Shown here piece by piece: positions 11,766-24,654 of a stretch of DNA of 64,000 nucleotides; the first letter of the stretch is position 1; the number at the start of each line of letters is the position of its first letter. The position numbers and the translations under genes are program-made. Source of the DNA: Albifimbria verrucaria (taxonomy: Eukaryota > Ascomycota > Sordariomycetes > Hypocreales > Stachybotryaceae). Location of the stretch: the NCBI GenBank assembly GCA_020081605.1, contig JAHREC010000011.1:2604001-2668000 (forward strand). Reading direction: 5' to 3'. The notes under the pieces were generated by a model, which was given only the letters and a program-made list of their open reading frames with translations, did not search any database and had not been told where the DNA came from.

Positions 11766-14668
11766 GCAGTTGCCGTGGATAAATGAATTTAATTGCCATT
11801 CCTTCACATGACCCATAAGCCCATATTGTATAAATGGATATTATCTTCATCCAGAAGTATTGAGTGTGCAATGTGGTCGACCTAACTAATCTTTCCATCT
11901 GCTGCCCGAATAGTCAGACTTGATCATACAGAAAGGTTGCCATATGATCCTTGATAATATTTCATCGTTACTCTCTTGGCCTTTCCTGTAACATGCACTC
12001 AAGTCTAGGCGCCTATTCATGGATCAAGGGTTGTCATATTATCTGGCAATAACTATAATCACCGTTGAAGGCTTTGAGCCTTCTTGAGTCGCAGTCAATA
12101 TTGAGAATACAAACGGGCCAGTAGCCTGGGTTGCATCCCATTGTCAGTCAGAAAGAGTGCTGCATCTTTACAACATCCGACTTTTCTTTAGGCGCTGCCC
12201 AACGCTGGCCTAGGTTAAAATTACGCCTGTAACCGAATTCACAGGCGTTTTATGAGACACGCATGCGCCAGAAGCCAGCCAAACTGTGCAACCAACCAGC
12301 AAACTGAAATTATGAACAAGCACAAGAGCCCATCCCACAGGCCCTGCCACAGGAATCGCCATGGCCTCAAGGCATCATTGAATCAGCGGCTTTTTCGTCT
12401 TTTTTCTTTTCCTCTCTTTTCTTTTTTTCTTTTTCTTTCTTGGATGTCTTGCTCTGCTTGCGCTACAGTGTCCTTGATGTGCGGTCATCGTACATCATGA
12501 TATGCATATTCGGGACATAAGGAGCTGAGTAGAATGTCTTGCTTAGAAACGCCGACCCGAGGCTTGTCCGACACAAAATGTGGATGGGTGGTGGGGCCTT
12601 GGTGGTTGAAGCATGGAAACATCGTGGGGTTTTGGTAATTGTCTTAAATCATTTGGGCAAAATGAGCTTTGAGAGAATTTGAACCTTAAGAAGAAATAAC
12701 AATTTTAGGGGCCTGTTTCTCGCATTGCAGTGTTAACAAGATCATAGAGATATTCAGCTTCAGGACCCGGCTCGTATAACAATCAGGCAGGCCTTGGACT
12801 GCTTCTCTAGGCATACCGAGTCACACAAGCGGTTGGGACTGACTACCTGTGCATATTACTCAGCCCAGTCTGAACCATCCCTCCATCTCAACAGAGTATA
12901 GCGCGGCTCGATAATGCCGCTGTTCTGTCATGGTCGTGAGTACAAAGAGATCCAATCATTCATTGATGGAACCACATAGTTGGCCACCAAGAAAAGCAGC
13001 CTATTTTATGTGTCAGGCCTTCCATGGGTAGTGGGCCCAGGCTATAGCAATTCCAAGACCCAAAACATTATTTCTACAAATATATTCCACGCAGTCCGCC
13101 CTTGCTACCCTCTGCTTCTTGAAGCTTGACAAATTTGCTGGGACTTTCCAAATTTTCCGAAATGAACGCCTTACTCAATTTTCTCTGCGATTTTCTTTTG
13201 GCCTTGATTTCTTGCATCTTTGGCCTCTATGTTCTGAGCAGAATCCCACTATTTTGACAGCCATCAGGTTGATGGACTTCGATCGGCCTGATTATTGGCC
13301 TGACCACACATCAGATGTTTGCTCAGCGATAGCAGCGAGAAACTGCTACACTAACATACGCAAAGAATATTGTTCATGCCTTTTCACCTTGTTCCCGAAT
13401 TTGGGTAAAGGCTTACAAGGTCAACCTGTAAAGCATCAACTCCTGAATCCATTAAATGAACTCGTTTCTGCATGCACAGAAATATGGGCATGTCTTAATA
13501 AGCCCAGACGTAAAGGATCCGATAACCTTTTACGGCTTTTTCATTTCTATCCCGATATCGGTACTGTCGCTATATTGACTCACGTGGGACATTTTGACCT
13601 CAACAAGCAACCCGCTGCTGAGATGACTTGGGCCGCGTCTCTGGTCGTCAAATGCTTATAGCCAACAGTATCTTGGAAAAGGAACAGAACCGTACAGAAA
13701 CTTCTGCTTTTATAAGTCCATCAAGCTTATCGCATGAATAAATGTCGATGCTTGGGAGAACTGCCGTTGAGATTAAAACGGAAACGAGAGTAGTAAAGGT
13801 TGGTTGGTTGGTTGCACCTTGCTTCTATACCGCTTTATACTAATATCACTCGAGTCAGTCGCGTTGCCACTTCCAGTTGATTTGGTAAATCCGGTCTATC
13901 TTTGGGATGCTATTCAAATATTCGGATATATTTACTGTATGAGAGATGCGGGCTTGTGCAAGGGACACAAGAAGCTATAAGGATAACAAGGAGGCTATAG
14001 AGGGTCTTGTTTAGCTCAATCTTTTGTCTTAGACTACGGAGCGCAATTTCAGTTGTCACCCTTCTCATACAAAAAAAATACAAAAATAGTCACCTTTCAA
14101 CAACACCATATTTGACCTAAACTGACGTGAGGACCAAACTGAGGCACCTCGCGAAAGAAGATGGCGTGATTTATTTCATTTCAAACCATGAAGTAAATTG
14201 GGTGGCAACTTCGGATTTTGGCTATTGGTCACTGGGCCTGAAGAACATCCCAAGGAAGACAATTTAGGCCTTCCATATCATCATACCACAACGCGCGCCC
14301 GCCTGATTTTCTACTACTCAAATAGCTTGGCTTAACTCTGAATACGCCGGTAAATTCTACCATCCACTAATAGGATAAGTCAACTTCTACCGAGTTTGGC
14401 AAAATAGCCTCATGCTTATGACCTTTGCACTAAAACCTGGACTTGGGCCTCAACAGCAAGAGAATCTTACATTAGATTGCTATTCAGTCATTAACATACG
14501 CCCTCCAATTCCAAAACGACCCCTTTGCAATTCGAAAATGGTATTTTATTTAGTGGAACACATGATAGTTCCCATAAACTATTTGGGAATTATTATGCGA
14601 CTCATAGGGCCAACACTAAGCCCGGTGCGTGAAGCTCACTCATCCTAGCCATGACTCTATGGCACACT
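11766..14668. other. gene-poor interval
   Basis: Nothing convincingly coding was seen. A 180-codon frame at 13119-13661 begins at a TTG, has no recognisable domain and looks like chance. A long polypyrimidine tract lies at 12391-12441. Confidence 0.4.
12391..12441 (+). repeat. polypyrimidine low-complexity tract
   Basis: A C/T run of about 50 nt, broken only by a G, dominated by stretches of 4-7 T. It is not attached to a recognisable gene, so a promoter role cannot be argued. Confidence 0.7.
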
Positions 14669-15431
14669 CTACCTAGTAGACTCCTCAATCAAAATTCCAG
14701 CTGTCCGTTCAGGTATGCTTATAAAAGGAGAGTGGCCCGCCTGAACTTCTATCACTCGTTCAATCTTGTTTGGGCTGTTTGCCTTGCCTGAGTCAACCAA
14801 GAATCTAGCGGCGACTACCGTGGATGGCTTATCACCAGTACACAGAATGTAAGTGAGTCGGGATGTGCCGCCAAGCGGCATGGGTTGTGGTGCCCCAGAA
14901 TGCTGCGAGGCTCTGTGGGCGTAGGTCTTTGATAAGTCGAGGATCTCACGCTCGTCCATATCTTGATAGAACATTTCCTTGACGTCCTCCGGAAGCACTG
15001 TAACTGTTCCGGCTTCAAAGTCAGTCTTCATTTCAGGAACCATGTTTTCACGAGTTCCCGGTGCCGAATGCTGAAATCTTTCGGGTACCAGAAAGGCAGT
15101 GATATAGATCAGCCGAATCACGCCACCTTGTAAACCCATGGATTTAGACGACTGTAAATCCAACCCCTCAAGTGCAGTACCTCCTGTCATACCACTGAAA
15201 CTGTGCATAACAACTATGACCTGATTCTACTCCACAAGTTCACGAACTGTCTTGCGTATTAATTCGATATCACTGTTCCAGTCTGGGACAGGCGGTAAAG
15301 AAGCCAGAAGAGGGCAGGGCTGGGGCAACAGCTGAATAGCCAGCTTTTTGAAGAAAGACGGTAAGACGATCCCAGCAGCGAGGGCTGTGCCAAGCTCCAT
15401 GAAGCAGCACAAATACTGGCTTATTCATCAT
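14669..15431 (-). pseudogene. alpha/beta hydrolase (EstC/salicylate-esterase-like), broken by a frameshift and an in-frame stop
   Basis: The start is MMNKPVFVLLHGAWHSP at 15431, with the HGAWH oxyanion region typical of the EstC/MenH-like branch. The nucleophile elbow is MHSFSGMTGG (Ser in HSFSG). The C-terminal His lies in VIEVQAGHSPFISIPER. Two lesions separate these parts. Near 15305 the frame changes; removing one T from a TTT run would give GFLPPVPDW and restore continuity. At about 15227 an in-frame TAG interrupts ELVE-stop-NQVIVVMHS. The TAG fits a CAG-to-TAG change, the transition expected of repeat-induced point mutation but also of a simple substitution. With both lesions the copy as assembled would be non-functional. 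The gene stands alone between gene-poor stretches. Substrate unknown. Confidence 0.72.
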
Positions 15432-16539
15432 GACTGTTATGGCTCTAAGTCTAATCAAGCTCTGTCGTTGGTTCTTTATGAAACTGGGTTTGGGGTGCTT
15501 TGATGGGGTGGTAAGAGTAAGGCTTGAGAGACAGAGACAGAATGAGAATATCATGTGTCGTTTCAGCCGAGCAGGGTTAAACAGACAGGTGTAATATGTC
15601 AAGCCAACAGCATGTGGTAGGACCCCAGATTCTTCTCAATCTCGCTTAAATGGTCATGCACGAGAGTTGTTGGTTGTGTCGATGTGACTGTAAGACCAGG
15701 CCGCATATGCTAATGTAACTTCTCCTACACAGTAATATATAATGCCACGCCCTAGAACCAACAGTATGCATGACAATTGCTCTGATACAGCAGCTTATAC
15801 ACCTACTGCTTGTCTAGTGGTATTTCCTGAGATCTTGATACGACCAGTTTTACGAAAAACCGAATCACGTATTCTGCATTCTGTATTTCGACTCATCCTC
15901 CACTCCCCAAAGATATCAACAAATGAAATACGGTAGCCTTGAGCGAGTCTCATATAGTCTGTTAAGTGCAGATAGTTGCTAGCTCCTAAGTTTTATGAGC
16001 TACATCTAAGGCGAGTTTCGCATGCAAGCTGAATACTACAACCGTAGCAGATTATGCTAGTCAAAAGTGGCAGATGTATGAACCCCAGAGTTAAAATAGA
16101 AGAAATTTATGTTTCACAAGAGATTGTGAGTATTCAAAGACTGTGGCTTATTAGTTTATCTAAATTCTCATATCATAGCGAACCATTGCTACGTTGTGGT
16201 TTTTTTTTCTTTCTATCTTCTTTTATATTACCACTTTAAGCACCTATGCAAGTTTCAAGATAAGTGGTAACTCAGAGCCATACTTGTTGAACCTTTGTAA
16301 CGCCACCATTTAAGCACGACTTTCCTTCGGGTAGGATGTCCAACCTGTATCGGGCCTCTGGCTTGAAAATCAATTGAATTACCACTTCCATAATTGCCCT
16401 TGGGTTAAGCTAATAAGCAAATAATCTGTTCTTGAGATCACCTTTTTCTGTCTGTCGCAAGCAAACCACCATTCCATGTCCTATCAACCCCTTGTCTCGT
16501 CTTATGCCATTATAGCTATTGCAGCTAGGGTCAAATTGG
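15432..16539. other. gene-free interval
   Basis: Promoter side of the broken hydrolase and 3' side of the coiled-coil protein gene. No supported gene, RNA or repeat was seen. Confidence 0.4.
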
Positions 16540-17604
16540 TTAATCTTTCCACTTGCCCCATTCCTGGATGTCATCGTTCTGGTTCGGATTCTTTCTGTTA
16601 TAGGTAGAAAGAGCGGCGCTCTGTTGCTTGATTTGAGCAAGCTCTCTTGTAAGAGCTAAGATTTGAGCTTCCATTCTCCCTTGTGCATGTAACGCTCTCT
16701 CAAGGTCCATGACTCTTTCTTCTAGTGCTAGAACTCTGGTTGTCCTAGCATACTCACTATGGGCCATTTCAAAACCGTGGATATTTGCCTCAATACTGGG
16801 TATTGACAGTGTGGCGCTCGAATCATCAGCTTCCATCTTTAGGTTTAGGTTCATTTTTGACTGGTTGTGATTCGAAAGTGCGGAGCCAGAGGTGCAGGTT
16901 TTATGACTTGTGTTGTGTCCCATTTCTGCTAGGCTGAATGGGAAAGCCTTGTCGAATTGTGCTGCCGGTGTAGTAGGCTGCTTCAAACCCCAAGCGCCGG
17001 GAACATGAGACTCGTCCTCAATCGACTGGATGATGGTGTGTCTGTTTGCTCTGCTCCAAGTCTTGTATCTCTCAGCGAGCGGTTCTTCGAATTTGGCAAC
17101 TTGATGTGTTTGACTTCCTCCTAGCCTGATCAGTGGACTAACCCATATTTTGCCAATCAAGCGTTCACCGTTGGGACAGCAAGTAGCCCAATTGACATTA
17201 CGCCAGGATTCTCTGTATTTTGAAGCCGTAATTGAATTGTCACTGGGAGCAAGAACTCCATCTCCAAATAAGATTCGGAGCATGACCAGGCGAACCCAAG
17301 TCGGGTTTTCTCTAGCTCCCCTTGAAATTGCATGACCGCAACACGTGCTAGTCCATACTGTTTTCACAAGGAGCCCACGTATCTTCCTGAAATCATCGGA
17401 TTCGGCGCGAATCAACCTGGACTCGTACTTGTTGAACCACGCATCAGCCTCAGCTCCCCATGCCTTGGTCTGTTCCTCCGTAGACACGACGGTCACATTA
17501 TTTCTCCTTTTGTAAATGGGTCTCAGTGCCTCGGACTGTCCTGTCGTGGATCTTGGATCCTCGTTGGGCTTCCTATGACACCTGAGGTTAGTCTTGTTTC
17601 TCAA
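16540..17604 (-). CDS. hypothetical protein with C-terminal coiled coil (start unresolved)
   Basis: An open frame of about 350 codons with no family I recognise. It begins at a TTG and its early part lacks an ATG, so either the true start is in an upstream exon or it is shorter. The N-terminal third is rich in Trp and charged residues (EEQTKAWGAEADAWFNKY). A Ser/Thr/Asn-rich linker follows. The C-terminal 80 residues (LALEERVMDLERALHAQGRM and onward) have heptad spacing of Leu, Met and Ala consistent with a coiled coil. No membrane segment or catalytic motif is seen. The uninterrupted length supports a real gene. Function unknown. Confidence 0.5.
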   Translation of the reverse strand: MRNKTNLRCHRKPNEDPRSTTGQSEALRPIYKRRNNVTVVSTEEQTKAWGAEADAWFNKYESRLIRAESDDFRKIRGLLVKTVWTSTCCGHAISRGARENPTWVRLVMLRILFGDGVLAPSDNSITASKYRESWRNVNWATCCPNGERLIGKIWVSPLIRLGGSQTHQVAKFEEPLAERYKTWSRANRHTIIQSIEDESHVPGAWGLKQPTTPAAQFDKAFPFSLAEMGHNTSHKTCTSGSALSNHNQSKMNLNLKMEADDSSATLSIPSIEANIHGFEMAHSEYARTTRVLALEERVMDLERALHAQGRMEAQILALTRELAQIKQQSAALSTYNRKNPNQNDDIQEWGKWKD

Positions 17605-19648
17605 AATCGTGCATGTCCTCGCAGTTGACTAACAGACTGACTGGCACATCTCCCACTTCCTCGTTTAATGAAGAGGCCTTAGTGGAGAACATCTTCTATG
17701 TCTAGAAGAATTGCCGGGGGTATGAATGGGGTTTGTGTGGATCTGGAGAGAGCGAAGGTCTAGGTGAACCAAGAATTTCTGCAGCTTAGTGTGCTTGGTC
17801 GATTGAAGACGAAGGTTTTCTGCAGCCAGGTCGATTGCTTGGTCGATGATTTTTCATGTGGGTTCGAGCAAATGACCGTATATGCAAGAGGAAAGGAAAG
17901 GGGGCGGTGTTGAAGCGGTGCAAAATGACTGTATGGTCTGTCAATTTTAGTGATCCTCGAATTAATGCCGGGCAGTCACCTGACAGCGTACCCAAACTTG
18001 GTGGTGTGCGAGCTGTGAAGATGCAGCTGGCTGTGTTACGTTGCTTGATTATGCTTTGGCTGGCACGAAAGATGAAAGATCGTGACAATTGACTGTCCAA
18101 ACCCCAATCATCACTAATGCACCACCTCCGCAATCCAGATATCCATAGGATGGAATACTTATCTGAAGAAAATGCTGCTTTTGTTTAGATCGAGCTTATG
18201 AATACTCAGGCTCGGATGAGTATCGGCTCCTGATGCAGCTCCCAGCGCCAAAGTTCAGAGTAAACTGATAGCAGGAGGATATGACGAACCGGTTAGTATC
18301 CTGTTAATGATTTGCTTTATGCTGAAATGGAGATTCTTTGCCGCAAGCGCTGCGGTTCCTTCAGTAATAGCAGAAGACGCCATTAGAGGTAGGAAGTGAA
18401 CGTTAAGGAACCTCGATGCCCTCTACAATTCTGGGTTGATCTTGAAAGCGCATGCACAAAGCATATATCCCCAAACAAAAGCCACCTTACTAGGTGAGAG
18501 AGAACTAGCTAACCAACTATAGCATCTACTTATGTATTAGAAAATTAACCAAACATATCTATCGAGGTTCAATACCTTACGATACTGGTTCTTTCTAAGC
18601 CCACATCTCTGTTTGAATATATCGTCAGTGGACCTAATTAATCAAACATTTATTCCTCTGGACACTTTTCACGTCAGAGAGATTAAACAATGAACGGTTT
18701 ATTGTAGAGTTCATTGAATACAGACCTCATGACGCTAGATTAATCCTTTCGGCATTCATAGGGCATTATTAAACTCGCATTATTCTGAGGAAGTCGAGTT
18801 TACCGTCAATTGCTCTTCGCATTACTTCGTGTATTACCAGGCCCCTATTAAGAAGAAATAACAGTCTCCTATAGTACATATCAAGCCCGGTAATTGAGAC
18901 TTTGAGGCCCATGTTCTGATAGCTCATCGCCACAATACAGCTCATCACGTACCTCATGGTTGTTGGCGGATCACCTCACTAAAACAGGGTTCTTCATGGC
19001 ATTGTGTATCAGCATGAGAGAAATTCCACTGTTTCGGATAAAATATGCCTATACTCTGTGATCCTACCCACTAATTATATTTTGCAAACCCTTTGACAAC
19101 AGGCTACCTACAGTGGGATAGCAAAAGTTTCACCTACCTCGCGATTTTCATTCAGCCAAAGGGCTTCTTATATAAGAAGTTATAATAAATAAATATTAAT
19201 TTGTTTATCTATTAGTATAATTTTATAAGTTTATTATGTTTTTAGTCGTTTATTGTTAGGCATTTAGGGATTTTCTGCCGAGATGTCTGCGCTAGATATG
19301 CGGAATTTCTGCCTTCCACTGTAGGTAGGCTGCTGAAACCAAGTCACGATCATGCACCGGGTTCTCTCCAAGCAATATAATCAGAACAAATAAAATCATT
19401 GCGACCGTTTTCTTTGCCTATCCAGTAATCACTCCGTTCCCATCTTCCCGAAACACGTGTGCGCGGGTGTTCGGTCGATTACCTTGTCGGTTGCTCTGTC
19501 GATAGCATGTTTCCACACCAGCCATCCAAGTAGAAGATTCATTACACATCTTTTGCATGTCTTTAATATTTCTCTACATTTTTGTTCCTGTGACATGTTC
19601 CACACATGATTAGTCCAAAACCCGGCATATCTTTTATTTTTATCCAAC
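17605..19648. other. AT-rich gene-poor interval
   Basis: No supported gene. The stretch at about 19130-19260 is very AT-rich (runs such as ataataaataaatatt) and resembles the AT-rich blocks left by repeat-induced point mutation in fungal genomes. No element can be recognised in it. Confidence 0.4.
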
Positions 19649-21310
19649 CTACCGGAAATACGCGGCAATGTCGTGCAAATTCGCGGCCTCGGCTAAGGCT
19701 TGCTGTCTTTGGTTATACAATCGTGTCAGTAACCTTGATTCGATTACCGGCCATGCCCTAAGCCTATGCTCGTCGAGAATTTGCTGCAGCGAGACAGGCC
19801 TGATAACCTGCATCGAGAGTCCCAGCTGACATATTGCATCGGCGTGAGATCGAATGTCATCTTTGTCGATTAGGGATCTCTGAATCACAACCTTGGCATG
19901 ATGATCCTGGTGTGCCACCGCATCCCAAGCCTGTATGACTGTAGATTCTACAGAAAGCTCGAATGTTCCTCGGATCGTGATGATGGCGGTTTGTTCATTC
20001 TGGGCCTTCTGGTACCGGAACAGCATTGTCGTGCCCCTCTTACCGTTCCAGAGCTCCAGCGTCTGCAGCTTTGGCATTCTCAGTGCTGCAGTTGCGGCGG
20101 CTTGTAGCATGTCGTTGATATCCGTGGCAGGCGAATTTGAATCGAGTATGCTTGACGTTAACGCCAGTTTCTCCAGATTCTGCCATTTCCATGACTTTTC
20201 CGTTGCTTCGAAGAAGTAGCTGGCGTCAGCCAGAAAAGAGGCGGACAGTGTGACGAGTTCCAGACTCGTGAGAGCTAGTCGTTGGCTTAAAGCAGGACTC
20301 ATTACCCTGGTAGGAGAGCACTCAAAATACTGATCTGGATATGCCTCGTTGTCGTTTTCAAAAATTGTTAGGTTTGATAATTTCATCTTGGAGACCATTT
20401 CGATCAGTGTTTGAGTGCCTGGATTGAGCTCAAGGTTAGTCAATAGTCACAGCCTGTAAGCTGTATCACTTACGTTTGTCGGTCTGTCGCTGCATGCCAC
20501 ACCACTCTCTCCAAGGCTCATAGCAAAGCCCTTCCAGATTTGGGAAGCGTGTGAGTATGTTCGCAAGGGCAACTGGTTTCCAACGCCGACGAGTTTGCTG
20601 ACGTAGGAGCACACGCGTAACGGCTGGGACAAGGGGTTGTGTCCTCCACCACTCCATTTCTGATTCCTCGTCCTCGAATGGTCCCTCGCTCATAATCTCG
20701 TCAAATAATTTATTGATAGTACGCTCTTCGGGAGCAACTCTTTGTTTCCCCTAAACCAGCCATGAATGGGGTCATCAGGGATAATTCCATTCTCTGGCTT
20801 GTCGCGCTTTAAAGAAGTATACCTGTCAAGGTAGGCATCTGGCTGGAAGCTGAGGTACTTGAACCAATGCTCCGTATCGCTCGGTGAAAAGACGCTAATA
20901 TCGAGCAACAAATTTCCACGACGCTCCCATCTGCTGAGGGTCAAGAATAATCTCCTAAACGCCTCCGTAATCAATTTGTTATCATCATCATCTAACCTAA
21001 AAGCGCTTAAATCTTTTGGTGTGCAGAGTTGGCAGTCGTACTCTTTCAACTCCACACGGAACCATATATAATGGATTTGGTTTCGATTGCGGAAGAGAAT
21101 ATTTTCTGACTCGGGACTGGCTAGACGTGGTAATGTCAAACTGATCTCGGCAAAGTTGAGCGGCTCGAGAACAGACCGCCATTCTCGTGAAACGGTAGCA
21201 AGCAGGCTGCAGACACCACCAAGATCCGGCAGGATACTAAGCACCTTGAAACGGATCTCAGGGGTAGACGAACCCAAGAAGTACTGGGACCAGACATCCT
21301 CAAGTGTGAT
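19649..21310 (-). CDS. F-box-like protein with DUF6546-type C-terminal region, one to two frameshifts
   Basis: Reading from 21310 down: the segment EIRFKVLSILPDLGGVCSLL followed by SREWRSVLEPLNF matches the start of fungal F-box proteins. The middle region has PFEDEESEMEWWRTQPLV. After an intron of about 55 nt (about 20472-20418, with a CTAAC branch site) a long C-terminal region contains MPKLQTLELWNGKRG and ITIRGTFELSVES, matching my memory of DUF6546 proteins. F-box proteins recruit substrates to SCF ubiquitin ligases; the target is unknown. A one-base frame change near 20705 separates LLPKSV from LFDEIMSEG, and the first ATG is not in frame with the body, so a second indel near the start is likely. 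These expanded F-box families are often accessory. Confidence 0.68.
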
Positions 21311-22108
21311 ACATGATATTTACTTTAGTGTACAGGAGTAGAGGACATATCGTTTTAACGGGCTATATATAATCGGAGTATGGGCCGCAAGGGTGACTAC
21401 GCCACTATGAAAAGCCTGCTCCACCAGCTGGATATGGCGTAATCCGCAGCAAAATAGTTTCTCAGAGAGTTACTTCTAGCCAACTCTACCATAATCGTTA
21501 TCAGTTTGCGACCAAGTCAATTTTGACTCTAACCTTTATATTGACTTTGAGTATGCGTTTACTGATGATGCTCCGCGTGGCGAAGTAACAAGCTATACAA
21601 ACAACGAGTATCAAACTCCATTTATCCATGCAATCTTCCACAGCCTTGTAGTTAGATAAGAATTAGTATGATGGCATATATTAAGTATCTGATGTCTCGG
21701 CCGTGGGCCAAGAATCTCTAATTTTGCAGTGAAATTGGTTTCCATGCAGATGAACATGGAGCCAACAGGCAAGTCTGGGGACCTATTTCGAAGACATATA
21801 TTAGGCCGCCATCTCTCAATGTCTGCCTATGAGTGGTACTTCGTACACACTGTTGGTAAATATAATACAAAGCACTAAGACACAGAGACCTTAGGTTTAT
21901 ACAGAGGGAATAACAGGTACGTACGCAGTAGGAAACATGACGCAGTTTCCGCAGATTTTTCCGGTCAATCCTACGTACACTGTATTGTAAACCTCAGATG
22001 CTTCAGAGGAATTACATTGAATAGTACAACAATTCTCCAAATATGAGGCAGATTCTTGATCGAAGTGGAAAGACTTCTAATTTTTATGGACTTCCGACTA
22101 GAATTGAA

Positions 22109-23835
22109 TTATTCTAAACTCTCGCGAATCAAGAATCCATTATTCTGGAGGTTCTGGAATATCTGTTCTGGGTCATATTTGTGTGCAACCTGGCTCAACT
22201 TTTCCATACAGTTTCTTCCGTACCCGCGAATGACCTTCTGGCTAGCAGAAGCAAAACTCATACAGAGAAAATCCAAGAATAGCCCTTCCCCTTGGGCCAA
22301 CTGCTGAACCGAGGCCACTAAGTCATTTAGAAGCTCTTGTACAAGTACATCTGATGAACAGTCTTGGGGCCACTCGCAGGTGAATACCCACCCTTAGTAG
22401 TGGTATCAGGGGTTAGCTGGTGTGTCTCTTGCAAGTTCAGCTTGAATGATCGGTGACTCACAAGACTGCGGGGAATCGTCCAATCCAAGGATGTTCCCTC
22501 CACGCTCTTGACCGATCTGAACAGCCGATGTCCCAACTGGTTGAAGGGTATAGTACAAGACTGCTCCTTCGGGAGCTTCTTGATGGCTTCCAGCCATTTG
22601 AGGTGAGCCTGGTCGTAAAGCTTCTGCGAAAACTTTGTGGTCGCCGAGGCGACAGCTCGTCTATATTTTGGGTGCTGTTAGCAGTCGAAATCAGGAAGGT
22701 GTTGATCAAACTTGCTTCATGGAGTGCTGTTTATGGGCTTGTCCCAGTGTTTCAGCAAGAGATAACAAAGTCCCATTAGTCGTGGAGTTGACCGTTGACA
22801 TCAGGCTATCCAGCGAATGGAAGGACGCAAAGACGTCTGCCCCAGCTTCGTGCTCCCCGGCATACAAGAGACCCACGGCAACAAAATGCTGGTTGAAGTT
22901 TGTAAAAAGCCCAATTTTCGAGTCGGATTCCATGAGTTCTTGTGTTTGAATCGTTGCTTTGTTAATTGCAACATAATCGTCTGGTCGGTATAAATTGATA
23001 GTGTACTGGGCCTTGATCAATGGGTATGTTTTAATGTCGAATCGAGTGACAATACCTGCGTGAATCAACCCAGTTAGAAACGAATATTGAGGGATACGGA
23101 AAGAGGAGACTTGATTATACCAAGATTGGATCCGCCACCCTTGAGGGCAGTGTATAGATCATTGTTTTCCTTTGCATTAGCATCGACGATTTTTCCATCC
23201 GCAAGGACAACCTGTCAAGAGCTTTAGCATGAGTCACTCGAAACAGGAACAATAGGAGGGTATCACCTGGAAATTTTCCACCCCATCCATGCCAAGCCCA
23301 TGGAGATTCGGGAATGCGCCTAATCCACCTGCGCCGAAAGATTATTATCATCCGTATTAGACGTCTTCAAGAGATCAAGCTTACCACCAAGGAGAAACCC
23401 AGCAATGCCCACCTGCTCATCCCTGCCGCCAATGGCACTGAGCCCTTGTTCTTGGAGCCAACCATATACTTCGCCCCAAGTATTGCCAGCTCCAATGAGC
23501 GCAACACCTTCTGATGTTAACGTCCTCGATCCAAGACGACGAATGTCGAGCACAACGCCATCCCCGGACAAGCTGCTGAAACCCGGGTTGGGGTTATGGC
23601 CTGTTGTGCGGATAGCAAACTTGCAGCCCACTTTCTTTACGATCAGAAGGGCTTCAGCAACCTGCTCGGAAGTTTCAAGATAGACAAAAGCCGTAGCTCT
23701 TGTCCAGCAAGTCTGGGACCAAGGCTTCGTTACTTCAGCATCAAATGCCGTGGACGCAGAGGTAATGATCTTCCCAGGAAAGGCAGCTCCAAGAAGTTCA
23801 ACAGCTTTCTCAACGTCTTTCTCTGTAGTAGCCAT
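22109..23835 (-). CDS. FAD-dependent oxidoreductase, berberine-bridge-enzyme type, with several frameshifts in the 3' half
   Basis: The ATG at 23835 begins [16 protein letters not shown]. Exon 1 has the PCMH-type FAD domain: [17 protein letters not shown] with the expected His for covalent [17 protein letters not shown], and [16 protein letters not shown]. The second, cysteinyl FAD attachment residue seen in bicovalent enzymes is absent, so single covalent attachment is inferred. Three introns of about 50-65 nt separate [39 protein letters not shown] and [12 protein letters not shown]. The BBE C-terminal motif is present near the end as [14 protein letters not shown]. Between about 22.72 and 22.35 kb the frame changes at least three times. 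Relatives oxidise sugars, alkaloids or polyketide intermediates; the substrate is unknown. No signal peptide is seen, so it is probably intracellular. Confidence 0.8.
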
Positions 23836-24654
23836 TGTTTCGCTGCAGTGTTGAGAAGAGAAGCTAAGAGCTGGGAAGAAAAAGGAGAAGAAATCCGGTG
23901 ATCAAATTGTCCGGAGGTCTGCTTTTGGCGGCAGCGCAAACTGGGCCACCCAACAAAACTTAGCTGGCTGGGCATTTGTTTGGAAGGGAGAGGGAATGAG
24001 CCATTGATAGTAATTGAGTGCAACTTCGCGTTATGAGTGGACCACATGGGGATGACTATTGAACAGCAGTTTCTGGAGAAGCCAGCATGCACGCGGAGGA
24101 TAATGCATAACCCCGGCCACAGCGTAGGCCCAGAGGTAGAAATGTAAGATATCATTGGCGGGTGATAGCAGTCAAGCCAACATACTTGTCAGCGAGAAAA
24201 CCCCAACAGTTCATTATGGTAGCACTCCGGGGGTTAGGACCCGTTGGCCTTGTTGTTGGTTCACAGATTTGTAGAAACTGGGGTTAGTGGCGCCGTACGG
24301 AAGACGCATAGACCCATGCCAACAAGCCATCGTTACGTAGCATTGCCACGATGGCACCACGTTAGAATGAAACCAACACCATGGACGAGGGAAGACGCGC
24401 ATAAAGGTTTCCGAGTAGGTAGTATTGCATATGTAGGTAAGCACGTTGAAAGCCCCACAAGCAACGGTCAAGAACGCATGAACATGAATTGTAGTGGGTG
24501 ACGTTTGTCCTCATAAGGTATGACCAACAGATACAAAATTTTGGGCATGGGATGGGGTCTCGGTGTGGTTTTATGGGGGCTATCACAGTTCAGTTCGCAA
24601 AAATTCCACAAAGCTAGCCTGGATATATTGACGAACACTCAGCAAAACATCTAA

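Noticed and set aside
13119..13661. 180-codon open frame on the plus strand
   Set aside because: It begins at a TTG, has no conserved motif or splice pattern, and an unlikely residue mix. Treated as chance.
16540..17604. Taking the TTG at 17604 as the true start of the coiled-coil protein
   Set aside because: Eukaryotic starts are ATG. The first part of the frame probably belongs to an exon or to intron read-through, so the start is left unresolved.
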